Shown here piece after piece: positions 56,939-64,000 of a stretch of 64,000 nucleotides of DNA; positions within the stretch are counted from its first letter, which is position 1; each line of letters starts with the position of its first letter. Source of the stretch: Akanthomyces muscarius (Eukaryota > Ascomycota > Sordariomycetes > Hypocreales > Cordycipitaceae); the NCBI RefSeq assembly GCF_028009165.1, contig NC_079246.1, forward strand, positions 3,472,001 to 3,536,000, written 5' to 3'. The notes beneath the pieces are model-generated. The model saw nothing but the letters and a program-made list of their open reading frames with translations. It was not told where the DNA came from and searched no databases. The position numbers and the translations under genes were made by a program.

Positions 56939-57491
56939 TCAACCAACTACAGCCCGCTCTTTCGACGCCTTCAAATCATAGTCATCAATAATCTTGACCT
57001 TTTCCGCCGATGTCGAGCTCTACAAGAATCGCAGTCAATAAGCATTTATATTTACTAGCAGATAAATAAAGCCAGCTTACCGAATCAAAAGTATACCCCA
57101 ACCACTCCCCCACCAGCCTTCTCGCAAGCTCGACGCCAATCACTCTCTGGCCCAGACACAGCACTTGGGCATTGTTGCTCAGCACCGACCTCTCGACAGA
57201 GAAGCTGTCGTGGGCCGTCACGGCGCGCACACCAGCCACTTTGTTCGCGGCAATGGCTACGCCTAGACCTGTGCCGCATATTAAAATGGCCCGGTCGACT
57301 GTACCCTTGGACACGGCTTCAGCGGCGGCGAGGGCGAAAGTTGAGTATGGCGTCTTGTCGGATTCGGAGGATGGACCGACGGGAATGACTTGGGCGACGC
57401 GCGGGTCGGACTCTAGGTCGCGCGAGATGATGGACTGGTATGTGAAGCCAGCGTCGTCGCCTCCAATAGCAATGCGAAGCTTGGGGGCCAT
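56939..57491 (-). CDS. RpiB/LacAB-family sugar-phosphate isomerase
   Basis: complement(join(56939..57019, 57081..57491)), 163 residues. The intron (GTAAGC..TGTAG, phase 0) joins GYTFDS to SSTSAEKVKII. Family marks are IGGDDAGF near the N-terminus (GSDHAGF in bacterial RpiB), the catalytic cysteine and phosphate loop ICGTGLGVAIAANK (Cys72) and HDSFSVERSVLSNNAQVL. The family interconverts aldose and ketose phosphates (ribose-5-P, allose-6-P, galactose-6-P, and erythrulose-4-P to erythrose-4-P in tetritol pathways). Convergent with the dehydrogenase and divergent from the aldolase. The context suggests action on a ketose phosphate produced by the DAK-type kinase; the exact substrate is inference. 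Confidence 0.92.
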
Positions 57492-57684
57492 TGTGGCAAT
57501 GGTTGGGCTGGTATGTGACGGCTGTGGCGGTTGTGATTATGAAGTTAATTGTGAATGGCATGAGCCATTGCGCGGAAGAATGATCAAACTGAAATATATC
57601 CAGCGGCTAATGAACCCAGCTACTGCTCGGTAATCATGTAATTCCCTGGGCTGGAAAAGTGGCGTTATTGGCGGCGTTGTGCCC

Positions 57685-57696
57685 CGAGACGCGGTC
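57685..57696 (-). promoter_or_regulatory. Cluster element GACCGCGTCTCG, copy 2 (inverse orientation)
   Basis: Read on the minus strand this is GACCGCGTCTCG followed by GGGGC, i.e. CCGCG-TCT-CGGGG. It lies in the divergent isomerase/aldolase promoter (57492-57908), 195 bases from the isomerase start and 213 bases from the aldolase start. Confidence 0.6.
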
Positions 57697-57908
57697 GCTT
57701 CGTCCGCGGGCCGACGCCGAACTGACTGCAGAGTTGACGATATCGGCTACAGCTGAATAGAATATTAAATCATGTCCATTTATGCTGCTAAGTCATTTAT
57801 GCAGTTTCAAGGATAGTATTCTTGCTCAATTCACAGATTACCCGACCAGAGCGAGACGGTGGCAGCCACAACTTCCTTGCAGTCGCTCATCCTCCAACGT
57901 ACGACAAC

Positions 57909-58871
57909 ATGACCGCCTGGGATCCCACCGCAAACAAAACATACCAGATCCTCAAAGACGCCGAGGAGAAAGGCTACGGCGTCCTGGCCCCTATTGCCTA
58001 CAACATCGAGCACATCATCGCCTTCATCCAAGCCGCCGAAGCGAAGCGCAGCCCTCTCATCATCCAGCTATTTCCATGGGCCATCTCCTTTTCGTCCGGC
58101 CTCCTGGTGGTTGCCGCCGCGCACGCTGCACAGCGCGCGTCTGTTCCCGTCGCCATCCATCTCGACCATGCGCAGGACGAAGCGCTCATACGCCAGGCGG
58201 CAGATACGCTACCGTTCGACAGCATCATGGTGGACATGAGCCACTACGAGATGGATGAGAATCTGGCCAAGACCGCAGAGCTCGTGCGGTACTGCCATGA
58301 GCGCGGGATAGCCACCGAGGCGGAGCCAGGCAGGATAGAGGGCGGTGAAGATGGCATCGCGAGCACGGAGGACCTCGAAGGGGCGCTGACGACCGCGGAG
58401 CAAGTCGAGGATTTTATTGCGACGGGAATTGACTTTCTGGCGCCGGCGTTTGGCAATGTTCATGGGGAATATGGACCGCGCGGGCCAAAATTACAGTTTG
58501 ACAGGTACAGCAGTCTTTCTTTTTTTCTTTTTTCTTCTTTTTCTCGCGCGCGCGCGCATTTGAATCCTCGTGACTGACACAATATTCCCCAATCTAGGCT
58601 GAAAATGATCCTGGACAAGGTAGATCGGAGAGTGCGCGTCGTCCTTCACGGAACCAACGACTTTCCAGAAACCATTATGCAAAAATGCATCGAGGTCGGC
58701 GTGTCCAAGGTCAATGTCAACAAACTTGTGCTGGACGATTATCTGGTTCACCTGCAGACGAATGCACCAACAGCGAACCTGACTACGTTGATGGAGCAAG
58801 GCGTTGCGGCCGCGCGAGGCCTGATGGAGTGGCAGATAGACGTCTGTCGGTCTAATGAAAAGGCCAAATAG
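57909..58871 (+). CDS. Class II (zinc) ketose-phosphate aldolase
   Basis: join(57909..58504, 58598..58871), 289 residues. The TIM-barrel class II aldolase pattern is complete: catalytic Asp86 and zinc ligand His87 in AIHLDHAQD, His185 in FGNVHGEYG, His216 in VLHGTND, and KVNVNKL for the phosphate end. In the usual fructose/tagatose-bisphosphate aldolases the His216 loop reads HGG(T/S)G and the last motif NVNT/NIDT, so HGTND and NVNK are deviations that suggest a different substrate. These enzymes cleave ketose-1-phosphates or bisphosphates to dihydroxyacetone phosphate and an aldehyde. The intron of 93 bases contains a CG-alternating tract. Start ATG 57909 gives MTAWDPTANKTYQIL; the frame is open further upstream, but without a better ATG. 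Confidence 0.9.
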
Positions 58872-58947
58872 AAGATAAGAATTTGAAAACCAAAAAAAAA
58901 ATAAAAAAAATCAAGTGGGTATAGACACAAGAGTCATATGTGAAATG

Positions 58948-60922
58948 TCAGTCATTGCCAGCGTTGCCGAAATCATCCACATCGGCTCTCTCCCAGTCCC
59001 TCTGTAGGTCTTCTCTCCATGTGGCCATCGGGGCCCAAGAGACGCGACTTTCGCACTCTTCCATCAAGGATATGATTTTTGCCCTCTTCCCGGAATCAGT
59101 AACACAGAGTCCGGCACCATACAGGCATTGCGCGGATAGAATCTGGCAGCTCTTCTCTCTGAGCTCCATCGCAATACCGCATATCGTGTTAACCGCCTCG
59201 GATAGAACTCTTTGCATCTTCAGGTATCCATGAAATCCAGCTAATATTGGGCTTGTGCTGTGCAGCGTGAGCAGAATCTGCGCAAAGCCATGTGCCTGCA
59301 GTGCAACGCCGAAGCGAGGCGGATGAATCCAAAGTGGCGTGAAGACCTCACCAACGGCAGCTTTTGCGGTCGGCAAAACTTTGTATTCGTCACCAAGACA
59401 GGACTTCCACTGTTCCATCATAGAGGCCAGGCCCTCCCTTTGTTTCTTCAGCTTTGCTTCGTCCACACGATCCGGCGTCGTGGCGGCAGCGGCGGCTTGG
59501 ACGTTGGCCCGGTAGTTGATGGCCTGGGATAGGATATAGATGGATCTATCGACCAGCTCATTCGGGTCCAGATCTTGGACGGGTTTGCGAGGCACCCAGA
59601 AGCTAAGGCAAGCTCGCGACTCGCGAAAAGCCGCCCACATGTCTTGGCGAAGCCACGCCCACCAGACTGACTGTCGCAGACCACCACAACCACCATCCAC
59701 ATCTTGCGATCGTTGAATCCAGAAAATCCCCTTTAGATGCCGTTGCCAGTTGCCAGAGCCGTCCGATTCGTCGAGCATTTCGTACACAGAAATGGTCAGA
59801 GCAGTGGCGAGTAGCTCTTCGGAATGAGAATAGCTGGGATACTTGAGAGTCTCGCGTACGTACTGAAGAGTCTCATAATAGTACCGGATCCATTCTCCCT
59901 CTTCGTAGTCGCCGTCCGTATCTCTGTGTAATTGACGGGCAGCAGCGTCCTTGCCACTGAATTGATGCTTGGAAGACAAGGCCAGCATCGCCTTCATCAA
60001 CCCTGTGTTTCGAATCGCTAGGCGAGTTGCATAGTTGGAAAACAATTTCTGAGGGTCAAACACATCTAGCCACGAGGCGCATCGGTCGGCAAAGTGGCGA
60101 AACAGCTTGGCCTCGTGTGCGGAAAGGATCACGTCTCCCACGGATTGCCAGGCGGTTCGCTCGACCTCTGGGTCCAGATTCTCTGGCAGTTGCGCTTGTC
60201 CATTGAGTAGTGCAGGCGAAACATGCACAAAAATGGAAGCTGTTTGTGATGGCCTTGCACCTTGCGTCGGTCCATCAGGAAGCACTAGCCCCGTGGCCAG
60301 GGATGAGTTGTAATCTGCCTGCACTGCATCATTTGCCAGCAGGTCCAGCCAGCGAATCGAAGCAAAGTTTGCTGACCAAGAGTCGGAGTACGTTGACTGG
60401 GGGGAACAGATGAAGCCGCTGCCGTCCTGCACTGTGAGCTGCTCGTCACTGGGCGGCAAAACTTGGACAATGTGAGCGCTGTAGCTGTTGGAAGTACCAG
60501 TTTGCTGTGTCTCGGACGGACTGGGTGACGCAGTTTCCTGGTGCTCTTGTCCCGATTCGTCATCCTGCTGGCTGCCATTGACGACCCTGGATGTTCTTCT
60601 CGGCGCACACTGGGCCGGCGTGTCTGATGTCTCGGACGCTATAGCGTCCAAAGCCTGGGGAAATGCGCATTGGCGGCTCGAAATGGAGCAGGGGCCACAA
60701 ATGGGTCGCCGTTCATCGCATTTCTTGTGGCGCTTCCGGCATGTAAAGCTATGTCAAATTTAGCACGAAGACGGCACGGCAATGGAGTCAACTTGTCAAG
60801 TCGGCTAGTGACGCCGGCAATGAGGGTCAGAAGGTTACCTACCAGCCAGTAGTGGTTCGGAGCCCCGTGCCGCGCGACTTTCGCGCACGTTTTCGCGGTC
60901 GCTTATCTTGGTCCATGGCCAT
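58948..60922 (-). CDS. Zn(II)2Cys6 regulator of the catabolic cluster (inferred)
   Basis: complement(join(58948..60748, 60843..60922)), 626 residues. Exon 1 encodes a basic N-terminus (KRPRKRARKSRG) and ends inside the first Cys codon of the zinc cluster; exon 2 continues FTCRKRHKKCDERRPICGPC and CAFP, giving CxxC-x6-C-x6-CxxC-x6-C. The 94-base intron uses GTAGGT..CATAG. A Ser/Gln-rich linker is followed by a fungal regulator domain (LFRHFADRCASWLDVFDP, KAMLALSSKHQFSG, LLATALTISVYEMLDE, VWWAWLRQDMWAAFRESRAC). The protein sits between aldolase and kinase genes, with its own promoter containing the shared element, so it probably controls the six-gene unit and itself. Confidence 0.9.
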
Positions 60923-61073
60923 GGCATAAGTCTGCAATCTGTACGCGTGTCGTGTAAGTGTCGAATTGTGAAGGACGAGTAATGGTTTGGTTGCGTCTCG
61001 CGGACAAGAAGTGAGGAGGGTGGAGATGGTTTCCAGCTTCCGAATGGCTAGTCAAAGTGGCTGATCGTGGCGC

Positions 61074-61087
61074 GACCGCGTCTCGCG
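61074..61087 (+). promoter_or_regulatory. Cluster element GACCGCGTCTCGCG, copy 3 (palindromic)
   Basis: With the next base this copy reads CCGCG-TCT-CGCGG, a perfect inverted repeat with CCG-N7-CGG spacing, the form expected for a dimeric Zn2Cys6 factor. It lies about 150 bases from the regulator start and 285 bases from the kinase start. Confidence 0.62.
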
Positions 61088-61180
61088 GCACACTTGGGAG
61101 GAGGTTGAGACTCACAGTGTGGACTTTGGCATCGGTGCCACCACTAACCTTCTGTGGCTTGAGTGCGCTCCGTCGGTGTT

Positions 61181-61208
61181 GTATTGGATGCGATGTATTG
61201 GATGCGAT
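61181..61208. repeat. Tandem duplication, 2 x 14 bases
   Basis: Two exact adjacent copies of GTATTGGATGCGAT, within the kinase promoter. Confidence 0.85.
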
Positions 61209-61358
61209 GCGTTGATTGTAAGAGAATACTTGTTGTGATATAAGAGGCTACAGCGCACACGAAAGTATCCGAGGTTAGTTTCGCGTGTGAAGACTCTCAA
61301 TAATACTCCAGTTGTGAAATCGTCAATCCTTTCTTGACCAAATTTCGCTTGTTTTACA

Positions 61359-63320
61359 ATGCCGACAAGACATTACTTCCCCTCCACCGCTGCAAATACA
61401 TTAGTGCCCCGGGCTCTTCGTGCCCTTACGGCAGCAAACCCTCACCTTACCCTAGAGGAAGCGCAACGCGTCGTTTCCCACAAGCACCATGACGAGTCTC
61501 GGGTAAGCATCATCGGCGGTGGAGGGTCTGGCCACGAGCCAGCATGGAGCGGTTTCGTTGGCGATGGACTTCTTTCGGCCGCTGCTTGTGGTGACATTTT
61601 TGCTTCGCCGAGCGCTAGCCAAGTTCTTGCGGCAATGGAGACTGCTCCCTCAGCTAAAGGCATTCTGCTCCTAATTACAAACTACACTGGTGACCGATTG
61701 CATTTTGGGCTTGCTGCAGAAAAAGCGAGAGCCAAGGCTGCCTTATCCAATGCGGCCGGCAGCGGAAGAATTGCCATCGTTGCGGCCACGGACGATGTCT
61801 CTATCGGGAGGAGTCAATGCGCTCGAGTTGGCAGGCGAGGACTGCCAGGCCACATATTCAGTGAGTCAATGGCTGCATCTACACTAAACTCGCCACGCTA
61901 CTAGGGGACTGAAGCAATGCTAATACTGCCTAACCCAGCTATGAAGATTCTTGGCTCTGCGGCCGCGGAGGGTTGGTCTTTTGAGGAATGTGTGCGCCTT
62001 GCTGAAGCTGTCAACGCCCAGACAGTGTCAATTGGCTCAGCCTTGGACCACTGCTCCGTTCCTGGCCGCCAACATCAATCAGTCGCGGAAGATACTTGCA
62101 TCATTGGTGCAGGAATACACAACGAACCGGGCCGGCGCATGCTGACGCCGTTTCCGTCTGTTGATGAGATTATCAAGGAATGTCTGGGCCTGTTGTGTGA
62201 CCAAAATGACCCCGAAAGAGCATTTGTCAAATTAGACAGCGGCGATGAGGTTCTCATGCTCATTAACAACTATGGAGGCCTGTCAGCTCTCGAGCTTGGC
62301 GCGTTGACAGACGAGGTCCAAAGCCAGCTTGCGAAACGATATGGTGTGAAACCTTGTCGCACTATGGCGGGCGCATTTGAGACGTCACTCAATGCCCCCG
62401 GATTCTCCATCTCTCTGGCGAATCTCTCCGCGGCCGCTAGACAATGCGCCACTACTGTGCCGAAACTCCTGGAGCTCTTCGATCGGCCCACGACGGCTGT
62501 CTCATGGCCCAACATTGTTGCTCCGAGCAGGACCACAAAAGCATCCACCGCCCAGAACACGAATGGGGTGAACGGAAGACATGCCCATCAAATACAAGAG
62601 CCCGAGAAAAGGCCGACTGCCGACATCTTTGGGGCTGAAGGGGGGTTTCCCGTTGATGCGACGCTGCTGGAAAGCGCGGTTCGGTCAGCCTGTAAGGCCG
62701 CCATTTCGTCAGAGCCGCATCTCACAAAATGGGACATGATTATGGGCGACGGAGACTGCGGCGAGGCAGTCAAGGACCTCTGTGAGGCGGTGCTCCGCTC
62801 ACTCGACAATGGCGCCGCGTCGGAAGGGTCGTTGCTGAGTTTTCTTGGAATCCTTGGACAGACGGTCGATGAAATGGGCGGCACCCTGGGAGCTATCTTT
62901 GGCATTTTCATCTCTGCATTCTACGCGGCCCTGGCGCGACATGCGAACCAAGAATCCCCGTCACTCAAGTCAAGCGAGAATGCAGTAGAGCACTTGTATC
63001 TATCGGTGGCTTCGGCGGTTCAGAGCCTCCAAGGACACACGCCGGCGAGGGAGGGCGACCGGACTGTCATGGATGTCTTGATACCTTTCGCTGACATGTA
63101 CGCTACGACGCAAGACTTTGCAGCGGCGGTGAAGCTGGCTGGGAACAAGGCACTAGCGACGCGCTGGATTAAACCCAGTCTTGGGAGAGCGAGCTACGTG
63201 GGCGATGCGGCGACGAGAGAAGTCCCCGATCCCGGAGCGTGGGCTCTCTATGAGATACTTTGGGGTCTCGGTCAGGGGATTGGTATGGACGTGCCGCGCG
63301 TAAATAGAGACGACGTTTAG
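61359..63320 (+). CDS. DAK-family kinase (dihydroxyacetone-kinase-like, DhaK-DhaL fusion)
   Basis: join(61359..61860, 61939..63320), 627 residues. The N-terminal DhaK domain has GGGGSGHEP (53-61), NYTGDRLHFGLAAEKARA and the substrate-binding histidine in GSALDHCSVPGR (His205). The C-terminal DhaL domain has the ATP/Mg loop MGDGDCGEAVK (around 436-445), GGTLGAIFGIF and EGDRTVMDVLIPF. The 78-base intron (GTGAGT..CCCAG, phase 1) joins LPGHIF to MKILG. ATP-dependent single-chain DAKs phosphorylate dihydroxyacetone; relatives in tetritol pathways act on erythrulose. DhaL usually has GDGDCGTT, here GDGDCGEA. Located at the right end of the cluster, it probably phosphorylates the ketose made by the dehydrogenase. 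Confidence 0.93.
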
Positions 63321-63414
63321 ATTGTAGCAGAATTGAGTTTCATCTACAAGTGCGAAGACTTCCACTTGGCAATGTGTAGTAGGTGCGTAATTCGTGTACG
63401 GATGGACCGCGTCG

Positions 63415-64000
63415 ATGGAGGAAGCTTCCACAATCCGTGGATCGATATCCTTGTTCAGGACGGAAGGGGCTCTTCTTTCGTTAAAAAAAAAAAGCAAAAA
63501 AAAAACTGCCGTTACTGTGCAGGCACCCCCGTGCTTGGTGGTTCCGCGTGGCTCGTCGGGATTCTGCAATAAAGTAGCTGACTGGATCGTCAAGTCCAGC
63601 AAAACCAATTCTGATGCACTCTACTCAACACTCTGCTTCTCGGTCGCGATGCGCAGCGTACCGTCTCTCCCCAAAGACAGGGCACGCGGCTACTTGCATT
63701 TTGGACAGGTGGACAAGGTTGTGGAAGAAATGGCTGCGGATGTCTTCAGGCTTGTGTGCGAGAGTACGAATGTGAGTCCCAAGACTGCGTATAAGCACCA
63801 CTCCGGGGCTGTCAAAGTGCCAATTTACGAGTTCCGCACGCACATGGAGTCGGTTTGCGGAGGCCAGTTTGACAGTGTTGATCTGTCGGAATGGATTGCG
63901 CGCGCAGTTGATGCTGGCATGGACCGATTGATTAGTGCCTATCTGGAAACATTTTTAGAAGGCTACGCGCCGATGGGTTTCCCTTACATGGGGGAGCAAC
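63415..64000 (+). CDS. Possible reductase-like gene fragment running off the right edge
   Basis: One frame is open from 63391 to the window end, with ATGs at 63415 and 63649. The first part (to about 63550) is low-complexity with an A-rich run and probably not coding. From about 63574 it looks protein-like: VADWIVKSSKTNSDALYSTL, ARGYLHFGQVDKVVEEMAAD, then KVPIYEFRTHMESVCGGQFD, DLSEWIARAVDAGMDRLISA. The SEW...AGM..L..AYLE pattern recalls the end of the reductase domain of NRPS-like adenylating enzymes; this is a weak call. The first exons of such an enzyme cannot fit in the 0.25 kb after the kinase, so it is either a short gene starting at 63649 or a 3' fragment of a broken one. The stop lies beyond the window. 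Confidence 0.35.
   Translation, partial: MEEASTIRGSISLFRTEGALLSLKKKSKKKTAVTVQAPPCLVVPRGSSGFCNKVADWIVKSSKTNSDALYSTLCFSVAMRSVPSLPKDRARGYLHFGQVDKVVEEMAADVFRLVCESTNVSPKTAYKHHSGAVKVPIYEFRTHMESVCGGQFDSVDLSEWIARAVDAGMDRLISAYLETFLEGYAPMGFPYMGEQ

Larger units (their letters stand above)
60923..61358. promoter_or_regulatory. Divergent promoter, regulator / DAK-type kinase
   Basis: Shared 5' region. It contains the full cluster element (61074-61087), a partial copy GCGTCTCGCGG at 60993-61003 and an exact tandem duplication of the 14-mer GTATTGGATGCGAT at 61181-61208. Confidence 0.6.

Noticed and set aside
1..64000. CRISPR arrays, prophage, insertion sequences or bacterial operons
   Set aside because: No regularly spaced repeats or prokaryotic gene arrangement; introns and tRNA intron show eukaryotic nuclear DNA.

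Overview
The window is nuclear DNA of a filamentous ascomycete, most likely a sordariomycete (Hypocreales is a guess). Most genes are split by introns of about 45-100 bases with GTRNGT donors and CTAAC/CTGAC branch points. The gene content is typical of Pezizomycotina: Zn(II)2Cys6 regulators, a UstYa-type protein, a ThrE/DUF1212 permease, MAPEG, SEC11, and several DHA and ACS major-facilitator transporters. A tRNA-Arg with an intron is also present. There is no operon logic, plasmid or prophage signal.

Layout. 1-34 kb is a housekeeping-like region: the 3' end of a DEAH-box helicase, an orphan gene with one in-frame stop, two diverged paralogues of an unrecognised family (3.1-4.1 kb and 11.6-12.8 kb), an acidic nuclear-type protein, a kinesin, a UstYa-like protein, a 42-residue secreted peptide, a small two-exon protein, MAPEG, SEC11, a six-exon membrane protein, an eight-helix membrane protein with an internal duplication, tRNA-Arg(CCG) and the ThrE-type permease. 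35.8-46 kb looks like decaying accessory DNA: an MFS gene with a frameshift, truncated relics of a HAD phosphatase and a GMC oxidoreductase, and AT-rich, TpA-rich stretches that resemble RIP-damaged repeats. 41.4-52.3 kb carries a 77-residue small gene, two Zn2Cys6 regulators, an NmrA-like protein, a DHA1 transporter and a six-cysteine secreted protein.

53.5-63.3 kb is the most coherent unit. Six genes lie as three divergent pairs: ACS-family transporter / short-chain dehydrogenase, RpiB-family isomerase / class II aldolase, and Zn2Cys6 regulator / DAK-family (dihydroxyacetone-kinase-like) kinase. All three shared promoters contain the same 12-14 base element, GACCGCGTCTCG, whose best copy is a CCGCG-TCT-CGCGG palindrome. 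I infer a self-contained catabolic regulon for a polyol or short-chain sugar (uptake, oxidation to a ketose, phosphorylation, isomerisation and/or aldol cleavage) controlled by the embedded regulator. The chemistry of the individual families is established; the substrate and the regulon are inference. The window ends inside a possible reductase-like gene that runs off the right edge.

Coordinates of spliced genes give the outer limits; the exon joins, worked out by hand from frame continuity and splice sites, are stated in each entry. Gene starts are the most plausible ATG and were not checked against transcripts.
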